64,000 bases of DNA. It comes from Paenibacillus sp. LHD-117. GTDB lineage: Bacteria > Bacillota > Bacilli > Paenibacillales > Paenibacillaceae. Within the stretch, counting starts at the first letter, position 1, and each line of letters opens with the position of its first letter. The stretch spans positions 43,931-107,930 of the forward strand of contig NZ_JAVFVT010000024.1 in the NCBI RefSeq assembly GCF_030929555.1, given 5' to 3'. A program made the translations under genes and the position numbers. The notes beneath the pieces were generated by a model. It was not told the origin of the DNA. It did no database searches and saw only the letters and a program-made list of their open reading frames with translations. Positions 17,520-26,100 of the stretch are shown piece after piece.

Positions 17520-19091
17520 ATGAACCGAATTATGCTCATCGAAGACGAACCGCCCATCCTTCATATGATTAAGGGAATGATCGAGTCATCTCCACAGGGC
17601 TTTGTCGTATCGCATACGGCTTTCAACGGGGCGAAGGCGCTGAAGATGCTGGAAGAGGATGGAGCGAAGCCGGACTTGATCGTGACGGATATTCGGATGC
17701 CGGTTATGGACGGGCTTCAATTCATGCGGGAGCTGTCCGAGAGAGGGTACGAGATCCCTTGCATCATCTTGTCTGGTTACAGCGACTTTAACTATGCCCG
17801 TGAGGCCCTGCAGCAGAACGCATGGGATTATTTGCTCAAGCCGCTGAAGGATGACCATCTGGAGCAAGCGCTGGCCAAAGCTTCCGCCATGCTTCGCAAG
17901 CGCAAATCTAAAGCGGAACGAGCCTATATGAAGCGGGTATTGCAGCTGGCTGACGATTTCGGAGAGGAACCCGCGAATCCGGGATATCCGCATTATCAGC
18001 TGCTGCTCATAAGGAGAGGATCCTACCGGACCGGCGCTTGGGAAGATCGGCTGCCTTCGCCCGGCGACGGCTATCAAAGGTGGAATGATGACGCCATGGA
18101 GGCGGCGGTTAGTCCCGAATGGAAGGCGGCTCCCATATGGTGGATGAGCGGATGGGCGTCGAATGAGAGAATTGCGGTTCGCGCTTTGATGGACCCGCAA
18201 TCGGGAGCCGTTCGCCGGGAAGCGGCAGAATCCATGCTGGCCGCATGGGCATCCCATGCGGCAGCGGATGAAGGGGCCGTTAATATGGCCGTCTCCGAGC
18301 CCATTGTCGAGGAGAAGCTCGCGGCTACGCTTCGTACACTCAGGGAAGCATTAGCCCGCGAGACGAGGTTCGGCGAATCGCGCTTATGGATGCAAGGCGG
18401 CGATATGCGGCGTCCCGGCTTTGTCTTGACGTCGGAGTTGGATCAGGCCTGCCGCAGCCTGACCCATTCGGCCGATTATGAATCGTTCGAGAAGGCTATG
18501 CAAGGATGGGTAAGAGAGTGGCGTAAGGAAGGCTACGGGCAGGCCGAAGCGGAGAGTCTATTCTCGGCGATCGTCCGTTCCTTCCATGCGCATTGGCCGA
18601 AGGAAATTGCTTCGACCGTGGCTGCATTCGATGCGAACGAGCTTGTATCCGGCTGCCGGACGCTGGATGAAGCGGTGGAGCAGTTCTGCTTATACATGAA
18701 GGAAGGATACGCGGCATTGGCCAAGAGCCGCCCAGACCGTTCGGCCAAAGATTTGATGGAGAACGTCCAGCGTTACTTGGACGAACACTTCATGGAGCCG
18801 ATCGGCAGCGACAAGCTGCAGCAAGTGTTCGGCTATAACAAAACGTACATTTCCAACGTGTTCAGCGACGTCGTCGGCATGCCGCCCGGCAAATATTTGG
18901 CGAAGCTCCGCATCGACAAAGCGATCGCGCTCATCCATGAACGGCCCGAGCTGTCGCTCCGCCAGATCGCGGAGCTCATCGGCTACGAAGACAGTCTGTA
19001 CTTCAGCAAAGTATTCAAAAACGCGACGGGGGTCAGCCCGAGGGAATACAAGGAGAGGCGGGAGAAGGATGGACAGAGCGGGGTCATGTAA
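17520..19091 (+). CDS. yesN: YesN-type response regulator with AraC DNA-binding domain
   Basis: The receiver domain (residues 1-120) has the acidic pocket EDE at 8-10, phospho-acceptor Asp57 in VTDIRMP, and the conserved Lys in LLKPLK. The C-terminal 100 residues hold two AraC helix-turn-helix motifs (GYNKTYISNVFSDVVG and GYEDSLYFSKVFKNATG). It should activate sugar-uptake promoters once phosphorylated by the preceding YesM. Its 3' end overlaps the start of the next binding-protein gene by 23 bases, so the three are translationally linked. Confidence 0.9.
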   Translation: MNRIMLIEDEPPILHMIKGMIESSPQGFVVSHTAFNGAKALKMLEEDGAKPDLIVTDIRMPVMDGLQFMRELSERGYEIPCIILSGYSDFNYAREALQQNAWDYLLKPLKDDHLEQALAKASAMLRKRKSKAERAYMKRVLQLADDFGEEPANPGYPHYQLLLIRRGSYRTGAWEDRLPSPGDGYQRWNDDAMEAAVSPEWKAAPIWWMSGWASNERIAVRALMDPQSGAVRREAAESMLAAWASHAAADEGAVNMAVSEPIVEEKLAATLRTLREALARETRFGESRLWMQGGDMRRPGFVLTSELDQACRSLTHSADYESFEKAMQGWVREWRKEGYGQAEAESLFSAIVRSFHAHWPKEIASTVAAFDANELVSGCRTLDEAVEQFCLYMKEGYAALAKSRPDRSAKDLMENVQRYLDEHFMEPIGSDKLQQVFGYNKTYISNVFSDVVGMPPGKYLAKLRIDKAIALIHERPELSLRQIAELIGYEDSLYFSKVFKNATGVSPREYKERREKDGQSGVM

Positions 19092-20400
19092 CGGGCGGGT
19101 CTTCCGTGTTATCGCAGGGCTGCTGCTCGTCTTCGCTCCGCTCCTTCTCTTCGGCTGCAGCGCAGGCAAGAAGGAGCCGGAGGGCGCACTTAGCAAGGCA
19201 CAGCCGGTTACGCTTACGCTGATGGCCAATCAGGATTGGACGGTTAAGCCAATTCTGAAGCGGGCTATCGCGCTCTACGAGGAACAGACCGGCAACCGGA
19301 TCGAGCTGCAGGCTCTTCCGATCGACACAGTCGATACGTTAATCAGCAAGAGGGTCGCGATCGGCGAAATTACGGATCTGGTCATGCATTTCGGAGGGGC
19401 TGCGCTCAGTGACTTGCATCCGGAGCGTAACTTCGTCGATATGAGCGGTGAGGACTGGGTGACGGATCTGACCGACGAGGTGAAGCCGCGCCTGTCGAAG
19501 GATGGCAAGCTGTACGGCTTGCCCCTGTGGGAGGCTTCCACCAGCGGAACCTTGTATAATAAGCGCATATTTGAAAAGCTGGGCTTGCGGATTCCTGAGA
19601 CGCAGGAAGAGTTTTTTGCCGTGTGCGAGAAGCTGCTTGCGGCAGGCATCGTTCCGGTCTATTTGGCTAGCAAAGATGTATGGCCGCTAATGCCTCAATT
19701 CGGCATGGATTACGCAGCAGAACGAACGCCGGGATTGGTGGAAGCGCTGAATGCGAACCAAGTCAATTTGGCCGACGTGCCGGCTGTTCAGGAAGTCGTC
19801 GATTGGTACAGGACGATGTATGATCGCGGATATTTCGGCAGCGATTCGGCGAGCAATAACTGGGACGGCTTGCCGGCCGCGCTGCATAGCGGTGATTACG
19901 CCATGGTCATGTCATGGGACGTCTATTTGTATTCCGATCTGGAGGAGAAATATCCCGGTTTGGCAGGCGATTTTGGGTTAATGCCTCTCTTTGTAGGAGG
20001 CAAGGAAGCCAAGCTGTATGAAGGACCGAATGCGGCTATGCTTATGGTGAACAAAAACGGAAGCCATGCCGAGGAAGCGATGCAATTCATCCGTTTCCTT
20101 GCGCAGCCTGCCGTGTTGAATGATATTTACCGGGACCTGAAGACGGGAACGTATTTCGGCAGCGTGACGACGAATCAGCCAACCCCTCAATATGTGGAGA
20201 ACAAGGAGCAGATCGATCGTCACACGTCTCCCTCCGTCACTCCGTTTATCGTTGGCTACAGCCAGTATGAAATGGCCAAGTGGGTTCAGCAAGCGATGAC
20301 AGGCGTCATTACGACCCGAGAGGCACTGTCCGGCATGGACAATTACCGCAAGCAAGCCGCGATTGACCGCGGCATCCCCGAGTTCCAATATCCCCGCTAA
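19069..20400 (+). CDS. sugar-binding lipoprotein overlapping yesN, candidate sensing subunit
   Basis: The signal sequence ends in a lipobox with Cys30 (LLLFGCSAG), and the mature protein is a family 1 extracellular solute-binding protein (443 residues in all). The ATG at 19069, with GGAGAAGG just upstream, lies inside the last codons of yesN. A second binding-protein gene with its own leader follows and is the one adjacent to the permeases. In some Firmicutes a binding protein encoded with a LytS/YesN pair works as an extracellular sugar sensor rather than in transport (XylFII-LytS-YesN). That role is inferred here from gene order only. Confidence 0.8.
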   Translation: MDRAGSCNGRVFRVIAGLLLVFAPLLLFGCSAGKKEPEGALSKAQPVTLTLMANQDWTVKPILKRAIALYEEQTGNRIELQALPIDTVDTLISKRVAIGEITDLVMHFGGAALSDLHPERNFVDMSGEDWVTDLTDEVKPRLSKDGKLYGLPLWEASTSGTLYNKRIFEKLGLRIPETQEEFFAVCEKLLAAGIVPVYLASKDVWPLMPQFGMDYAAERTPGLVEALNANQVNLADVPAVQEVVDWYRTMYDRGYFGSDSASNNWDGLPAALHSGDYAMVMSWDVYLYSDLEEKYPGLAGDFGLMPLFVGGKEAKLYEGPNAAMLMVNKNGSHAEEAMQFIRFLAQPAVLNDIYRDLKTGTYFGSVTTNQPTPQYVENKEQIDRHTSPSVTPFIVGYSQYEMAKWVQQAMTGVITTREALSGMDNYRKQAAIDRGIPEFQYPR

Positions 20401-20473
20401 AACGATGTAAGATTTCCATATCGACTCATGTGGAATGTCCATGGGCGCCCCCTTCGGCGCATGTTACGCTTGT

Positions 20474-20489
20474 TTTGCAAGCGCTTCAT
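20474..20489 (+). promoter_or_regulatory. LacI/CcpA-like palindrome before the second binding-protein gene
   Basis: TTTGCAAGCGCTTCAT contains the near-palindromic core GCAAGCGCTT. It lies 24 bases before the start of the binding-protein gene, next to a GGGCGCC/GGCGC hairpin at about 20443-20459. It could repress the transporter or be a catabolite control site; the match to cre is only partial. Confidence 0.35.
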
Positions 20490-20512
20490 ACATGCTCGAA
20501 GGGGGATTATCC

Positions 20513-21880
20513 ATGAAGAAACCAATCAACAAAGCTTATTCGCTGCTAAGCGTGCTCCTCGTATTTGCCATGATGCTGGCCGCGTGCGGCACATCGAACG
20601 GGGGCGACAAGCCCGAAGCCAGCGCGCCGGCTGCAAGCGACATGCCGTCCGCGACGGCGAGCAGCGAGGACACCGTCACCTTGAAATTTTGGACGTGGCA
20701 TCCGTCTGCGGATCTCTACAAGCCGGTTATCGAGAAATTCGAAGAAACGCATCCGGGCATCAAAGTCGATCTTACGGTCATGGAGAGCAAAGACTTCCAG
20801 ACGAAGATGCCGCTGGCCCTCAGCACGCAGGAAGAACTGGATGTCGTAGGCGTTCAGACCGGCGCGATGCCGAAGCAAATTCAGGCGGATCTGCTGCCGC
20901 TGGAGGAGCTGCTGTCCGAAGCGCGGCCGGATTGGCAGTCGGTCATTAGCGAGAACAGCGTTGCGCAGGCGAAATCCCAAGCGGACAGCCTGAAGTTTTT
21001 ACCGATGGCTTCTGTCGGCTCGATGGTTATGTATTACAACAAAGACATCTTGGATGAGCTTGGTCTGCCGGCACCGCAAACCTACGCGGAGTGGAAGGCC
21101 GTATCCGATAAGCTTCGCGAGACGAAGAGCGACAAGCTATCCGTAGCCGTTGGCGGCAAGGATGCATGGATTATGGATGAGCTCGTCTGGACGATCGCCG
21201 GTCAGCAATCCGACCTGTTCAACCAGTGGCGATACAACGGCAAGAAGCTGGACGGACCTGAGTTTACGCAGGCAGTTGCCGGCTTCCAGAAAATGTTCGA
21301 TGACGGCATCATCAGCAAAGACGATGTGCTCGATATGGACTATACATCATCCCGCACCGCCTTTACATCCGGCCAATCGGCGTTTTTTATCCAAGGCACT
21401 TGGGAGGCGAACCTGCTGCTGGAGAGCTTCCGCAAGTCCAATCAAGTGGACGTGGGCGACGTAGGCGTCCTGCCGATCCCGGCCATCGAGGCAGGCGGCA
21501 AACCGTCGATCCGATCCTTTATCGATCTCGGCATCGCCATACCGGCGCATTCCAAACATCCGAAGGAAGCGATGCAGCTCATCGACTTCCTCGTATTCGG
21601 CGAAGGCAACGACATGCTCGCCTCGACGTTCGCCTTCTCGACCAACAAGACGGGCTTCGCGCCGGATGCTTCACTGCTCACGACGCCGACTGCGCAGCAA
21701 TCCTATAAGACGTTATCAGATCTACTCAGCTTCCCGACAGCCGACCGGAACAACAACTCCCCGTTCTCCGACGTCGCCGGCGGGCAGCTTCAGAAGCTGC
21801 TTATAAGCGACCAGACGGCAGAAGAGACGGCCAAAGCGATTGAACAAGAATTCCAGACGGGCAAATACCCGAACGAATGA
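20513..21880 (+). CDS. sugar-binding lipoprotein of the ABC importer
   Basis: The 455-residue family 1 solute-binding protein has a signal sequence and lipobox MLAAC (Cys25), followed by a low-complexity Ala/Ser/Pro linker and a WTWHPSADLYKPVIEKFEE start of the mature domain. ATG 20513 has GAAGGGGG nine bases upstream; the open frame reaches further back but with no leader. It is directly followed by two permease genes, so it is the transport subunit. No ATPase is encoded nearby, as usual for these importers, which share an MsmX-type ATPase. Confidence 0.9.
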   Translation: MKKPINKAYSLLSVLLVFAMMLAACGTSNGGDKPEASAPAASDMPSATASSEDTVTLKFWTWHPSADLYKPVIEKFEETHPGIKVDLTVMESKDFQTKMPLALSTQEELDVVGVQTGAMPKQIQADLLPLEELLSEARPDWQSVISENSVAQAKSQADSLKFLPMASVGSMVMYYNKDILDELGLPAPQTYAEWKAVSDKLRETKSDKLSVAVGGKDAWIMDELVWTIAGQQSDLFNQWRYNGKKLDGPEFTQAVAGFQKMFDDGIISKDDVLDMDYTSSRTAFTSGQSAFFIQGTWEANLLLESFRKSNQVDVGDVGVLPIPAIEAGGKPSIRSFIDLGIAIPAHSKHPKEAMQLIDFLVFGEGNDMLASTFAFSTNKTGFAPDASLLTTPTAQQSYKTLSDLLSFPTADRNNNSPFSDVAGGQLQKLLISDQTAEETAKAIEQEFQTGKYPNE

Positions 21881-21888
21881 TAGCCCGG

Positions 21889-21920
21889 CAGGAGCGGCAG
21901 GCCGCCGCCTTCCGCTCCTG
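21889..21920 (+). promoter_or_regulatory. intra-operon hairpin between binding protein and permease genes
   Basis: CAGGAGCGG (21889-21897) pairs perfectly with CCGCTCCTG (21912-21920) and no T-tract follows. Such stems commonly protect the upstream message so that binding protein is made in excess over permeases; that function is inferred here. Confidence 0.6.
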
Positions 21921-21947
21921 TCCTGCTAAGCAGGGAGTGTGCATCTT

Positions 21948-22841
21948 ATGAAAATCACAGGCAGGGAACATGTTGTCGGGTTTATGTTTATCGCGCCGCT
22001 GCTGCTTTTGTTTGCCGTGTTTTTAGTTTATGGCTTTTATTTTATCGTGAATGCCAGCTTCTACGACCAGACGCTGTCGTTCAGGGATGCGACGTTCGTA
22101 GGCTGGGACAACTATGTCACCGCATTGTCGGATGACAGATTTCTGCGCTCGATTGCGAACAATTTGGCCTATTCGGCGGCCGCCATTGTTATCAGCTTGT
22201 CGGTCGGGTTTTTGGTATCCGTCGTTCTGAGCATGGGGATCAGAGGCTCCAAGCTGCTGGGCTCGCTGTTTTTTATCCCGTCCTTCATGCCGCTTGCCCT
22301 AATCGCGATGGTCTTCTCCATCATGCTGGAGTTTCGCTTCGGCACGCTGAATCAGCTGCTGCACGGCATCGGTCTCGATTTCCTTGCCCAGCGGTGGTTA
22401 AGCGATCCGACACTCGCTTACATGTCCATCATTTCCATCTCCGTGTTTCTGATCGGACTGCCCATGATGTACTACAACGCGGATATGACGACGATCAATG
22501 CTGGTATCCTCGAAGCGGCTGTCATCGATGGGGCGGGACTTGGACGTATGCTGTGGAACGTTATGTTTCCGCTGCTCAAGAACGCCCACAAGACGATCAT
22601 ATTGTCCACGCTGCTTGGCAGCTTCCGCGAATTCGAGAGGGTGTTCCTGCTTACGCAAGGCGGTCCGGCGGGCACGACGGAAAATTCGAGCGTCTACATC
22701 TATTCCTTTGCCCGGTCTGCCGGGGCGAATATCGGTTACGTCTGCGCGGCGTCCGTCATCGTGCTCCTTATCGCATTGGGGATATCCGTCATCCAGCTTA
22801 TCGCTTATCGTCCTCGGACGGGAAAGGGGGGACGGGCATGA
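21948..22841 (+). CDS. sugar ABC transporter permease, MalF/UgpA type
   Basis: The protein is 297 residues with six predicted membrane helices and the cytoplasmic EAA loop (EAAVIDGAGLGRMLWNVMFP) that contacts the ATPase. ATG 21948 has GGGAG about ten bases upstream. Its last bases overlap the ATG of the second permease (ATGA). With the preceding binding protein it imports an oligosaccharide into the cytoplasm, where the cytoplasmic GH enzymes can act on it. Confidence 0.9.
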   Translation: MKITGREHVVGFMFIAPLLLLFAVFLVYGFYFIVNASFYDQTLSFRDATFVGWDNYVTALSDDRFLRSIANNLAYSAAAIVISLSVGFLVSVVLSMGIRGSKLLGSLFFIPSFMPLALIAMVFSIMLEFRFGTLNQLLHGIGLDFLAQRWLSDPTLAYMSIISISVFLIGLPMMYYNADMTTINAGILEAAVIDGAGLGRMLWNVMFPLLKNAHKTIILSTLLGSFREFERVFLLTQGGPAGTTENSSVYIYSFARSAGANIGYVCAASVIVLLIALGISVIQLIAYRPRTGKGGRA

Positions 22842-23653
22842 ATTTCGCTCTCGCAAACCGCAAGCAGAAAAGAATCATTAGCGTATTTTTGTATGCTTTC
22901 GCTCTTGTATGGCTGTTCCCGTTCTATACCGCCATTCGCAATTCGCTGAAAGTGAACGGGCTTCAGAATTACGTCGATTTGTTCACCAGCGATTTGAACG
23001 GTATTTCGCTTATGGGCACGTTCAAGAACTCGGCGCTTATTGCGATCGGCTCGACGTTTCTGCTGCTGTCGATAGGCGCGCTTGCCGCCTTCGCTTTCTC
23101 CAAGCTTCGATTTTTTGGGAAGGAAGCCATATACGTTTCGGTTCTTCTATGCCTTGCCGTGCCAGGCGTCGTTATCTTGATTCCGTTTTATTACATTCTG
23201 AAAAACTTGGATCTCTACAACACGCTTTGGGCTGTTATCTTCTCGGAAGCGGTGTTGACGCTGCCGTTCGCCGTCCTGATGCTGCGCAACTACTACGACA
23301 ATTTGCCGCCGGAGCTGATGGAATCGGCATCGATCGACGGGGCTTCCAAGTTGCAGGCGTTCATCCACATTTATTTGCCGTTATCCACCCCTGCCTTAAT
23401 CAATCTGGGAGTGCTCTCGATCATGTGGTCCTTCCAAGATTTCCTGCTGCCGCTTATGTTCCTGACGGATAAATCAGTGCTTACGGCTACGGTAGCCGTG
23501 AACACGCTGAAGGGTTTGTTCGGCTTCTCGCCCGCCGATCTGGGGAAATTTAACGCGGCGCTTGTTGTGCTCGGGATGCCGGCCGTCATCATCTTTACAT
23601 TTGCGCGGAAATTCATAACGAGCGGAATTACTTCGGGAGCCGTCAAAGATTAG
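22838..23653 (+). CDS. sugar ABC transporter permease, MalG/UgpE type
   Basis: It has 271 residues, six membrane helices and the EAA loop (MESASIDGASKLQAFIHIYLP). ATG 22838 overlaps the stop of the first permease by four bases and has GGAAAGGGGGGAC upstream. It forms the heterodimeric channel with the previous protein. The next gene, a beta-helix enzyme, starts 41 bp downstream and is likely in the same operon. Confidence 0.9.
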   Translation: MNFALANRKQKRIISVFLYAFALVWLFPFYTAIRNSLKVNGLQNYVDLFTSDLNGISLMGTFKNSALIAIGSTFLLLSIGALAAFAFSKLRFFGKEAIYVSVLLCLAVPGVVILIPFYYILKNLDLYNTLWAVIFSEAVLTLPFAVLMLRNYYDNLPPELMESASIDGASKLQAFIHIYLPLSTPALINLGVLSIMWSFQDFLLPLMFLTDKSVLTATVAVNTLKGLFGFSPADLGKFNAALVVLGMPAVIIFTFARKFITSGITSGAVKD

Positions 23654-23694
23654 GCAAATGCTTGCGATGCAAAAACGTTTAGGAGGATGGAACG

Positions 23695-25824
23695 ATGCGA
23701 CGGGAACTACAGACGCAGGTCAATTATTACGTTAGCCCGCATGGGGACGACCGCTCTCAGGGAACGGAGAGCGAGCCGTTCGCTACGCTGGACCGGGCAA
23801 GGCGGGAGCTTCGAAGCACGGGGGCGGCAGGTGTCCGTTCGGCGACTGTATGGCTGAGGGAGGGCACGCATTATGCGGGCGAGACGTTCCTGCTTACGAC
23901 GGAGGATTCCGGGACGGAGGATGCCCCGATACGTTATATCGCCTATCCTGGAGAACGCCCTGTCGTAAGCGGGGGTATGCGACTGAAGGCGGAATGGGAG
24001 CCTTACCGCGACGGCATCTGGGTATGCGAAATTCCGGAGTGGCGAGGCGTCCCGATGGAGAGCTTGTTCACCGAGTTGTTCGTGAACGGCGTCAGGCAAA
24101 TTCGGGCCCGTTATCCGAATGCTGTGATGGGCGAACCGGCTTATGTGCGTCCTCTCCGTGAACCGACAACGTGGCCGCATGCCGAATTCACTTTCGACCC
24201 CGCCACGTTTACCGGCAAGGATTGGGCGCACCCGGAAGAAGCGGTCGTACATATCTTCGGCAAAAATCGATGGGGCAACTTGCAATGGCGCGTGAAGGAA
24301 GTCGATCGCCAAGCGGGCTTGATCCGTCTCGGCGACGGCGGCTATCAGATTAACGACATCATGCAGGGAGCCGATGCCACCGGCATCGACCAGCGTTCCG
24401 ATTATTACATCGAGAACGTGTTTGAGGAGCTGGATGCACCCGGTGAATGGTACGCCGACCGAGACCGCGGACTACTCTATTATTATCCGCCCGAAGGCCT
24501 GAAGTTGGGTACCGCCATCGTGGAAGTGCCGGTCTTGGATGGCATTGTCGCATGCAGGGGGACGCAGCGGAGCCCCGTACGGCATGTCGCGTTTATCGGA
24601 TTAACCTTTAGACACGCGGCGCCGACGTACCTTCAAGCTTACGAAGCGCCGTCGCTTGGAGACTGGACGATCCACCGGGGAGGAGCGGTCTTCCTGGAAG
24701 GGACAGAGCATTGCGAGATCGCCTATTGCCGCTTCGACTCCGTGGGGGGCAATGCCGTGTTCATGAATCTGTACAACCGGGGCAACCGGGTGCATGGCTG
24801 CTGGATGCATGACATCGGAGAAAGCGGCGTCTGTCTGGTCGGCTCCAAGCCGCTGACACTCGGAAGCCAGCATGCTTACCCCGCCGAAATTACGGTCAGC
24901 AATAACAAAATCCACGATATCGGCGTGTACGGGAAGCAGACAGCTGGCGTATTCATCTCGGTCAGCAGAGATAATATCGTCAGCCATAACGAAATCTTCC
25001 GTCTGCCGCGAGCCGCCGTCTGCATCAACGACGGTACCTGGGGCGGGCATGTCATTGAGTTTAACGACATTTACGATACGGTTAGGGAGACAGGGGATCA
25101 CGGCCCCTTCAATTCATGGGGGCGAGACCGATTCTGGTGCCTGTCCCAATCCCACGGACCCGCGTCGCATGGCGCGGGAGATATCTGCCTGGATGCCAGG
25201 GAGCCGGTCGTCATCCGCAATAATCGGTTCCGCGATCGCAAAGGATGGGGCATTGACCTGGATGACGGCTCCTCCAATTACGTTGTGCGGGAAAACTTGT
25301 GCATCGGCGTATCGATCAAGCTGCGGGAAGGCGACCACCGAACGGTCGAAAACAATATATTCGTCAACGGAGCCAATCCTCCCGGCATTCATATCGGATA
25401 CGAGGGGAACAGTGACCGGTTCATCCGGAACATCGTCGTTGCCGATAGCGAATGGGACAATCCCGAGGTCGACATCGATTTCCAGAAAGGCGCGTCTAAA
25501 GGCGTATTGTACGAATTTATAGGTCCTCCCGCCCAAGGTACATGGGTGCGTGAGCTGGATGGAAATGTGCTCTTCAGTGATGTGGGAAGGTTTCTTGCCA
25601 CCGTCCATTACCGCCCGTTAGGGAGCCGGACCGAGACATACGAATGGTCGGATTGGCAGTCGATGGGATGGGACGCCCATTCCGTATTCGGCGATCCGTT
25701 GTTTATCGATCCCGAGGGAGGCGATTATCGCGTCAAGCCAGATTCTCCTGCGCTTGAGCTAGGATTCCGCAACTTTCCGATGGATCGATTCGGTTTGGAG
25801 GATGACTTCCCTGACTTTGGCTGA
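23695..25824 (+). CDS. right-handed beta-helix carbohydrate-active protein, GH141-like candidate
   Basis: The 709-residue protein starts with YYVSPHGDDRSQGTESEPFATL, a form typical of large beta-helix glycosidases and lyases, and the middle part (about residues 300-620) is a run of parallel beta-helix turns (for example NNKIHDIGVYGKQTAG, HNEIFRLPRAAV, NNRFRDRKGWGIDLDDGSS). GH141 enzymes (alpha-L-fucosidase or xylanase activity) share this start, and the surrounding fucosidases favour that family, but it is an inference. There is no signal peptide, so it acts inside the cell on imported glycan. AGGAGG precedes the ATG by seven bases. Confidence 0.6.
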   Translation: MRRELQTQVNYYVSPHGDDRSQGTESEPFATLDRARRELRSTGAAGVRSATVWLREGTHYAGETFLLTTEDSGTEDAPIRYIAYPGERPVVSGGMRLKAEWEPYRDGIWVCEIPEWRGVPMESLFTELFVNGVRQIRARYPNAVMGEPAYVRPLREPTTWPHAEFTFDPATFTGKDWAHPEEAVVHIFGKNRWGNLQWRVKEVDRQAGLIRLGDGGYQINDIMQGADATGIDQRSDYYIENVFEELDAPGEWYADRDRGLLYYYPPEGLKLGTAIVEVPVLDGIVACRGTQRSPVRHVAFIGLTFRHAAPTYLQAYEAPSLGDWTIHRGGAVFLEGTEHCEIAYCRFDSVGGNAVFMNLYNRGNRVHGCWMHDIGESGVCLVGSKPLTLGSQHAYPAEITVSNNKIHDIGVYGKQTAGVFISVSRDNIVSHNEIFRLPRAAVCINDGTWGGHVIEFNDIYDTVRETGDHGPFNSWGRDRFWCLSQSHGPASHGAGDICLDAREPVVIRNNRFRDRKGWGIDLDDGSSNYVVRENLCIGVSIKLREGDHRTVENNIFVNGANPPGIHIGYEGNSDRFIRNIVVADSEWDNPEVDIDFQKGASKGVLYEFIGPPAQGTWVRELDGNVLFSDVGRFLATVHYRPLGSRTETYEWSDWQSMGWDAHSVFGDPLFIDPEGGDYRVKPDSPALELGFRNFPMDRFGLEDDFPDFG

Positions 25825-25958
25825 CTTTAGAGAGGAAGAGACGCGGACATATAATCCGTTAACGGAATGGTTGTCCCTGAAAGAAGGTGACGCTAGCATA
25901 GTTGCGAAATGGCGGAATCCACGTCCTATCATTACGAAGGTTTAGCTTTTTCACCATA

Positions 25959-25981
25959 ACCTGCTTAATAGTATTAAGCAG
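25959..25981. promoter_or_regulatory. perfect 10-bp palindrome upstream of the modular GH29-like gene
   Basis: CCTGCTTAAT and ATTAAGCAGG are exact inverse complements around AGT. No T-run follows on either strand strong enough for a terminator, and the site is 20 bp before a cre-like box. It may be an operator of a dedicated regulator or a weak end-of-operon hairpin. Confidence 0.45.
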
Positions 25982-26000
25982 GGAATTTATTAGCATTGCT

Positions 26001-26014
26001 TGTAAGCGGTTTCT
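26001..26014 (+). promoter_or_regulatory. cre-like catabolite repression site before the modular GH29-like gene
   Basis: TGTAAGCGGTTTCT matches TGWAANCGNTNWCA at 13 of 14 positions (last base differs). The distance to the start codon is about 87 bases, so the gene has its own promoter region and is not simply read through from the transporter operon. Confidence 0.6.
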
Positions 26015-26100
26015 TTTGTAAAAGGGAGTGCAACCATATGTGATAGAGGATCAGCTTTTATTTTAATACCTATGAAAAATATATGAGGGAGGCAAATGAA

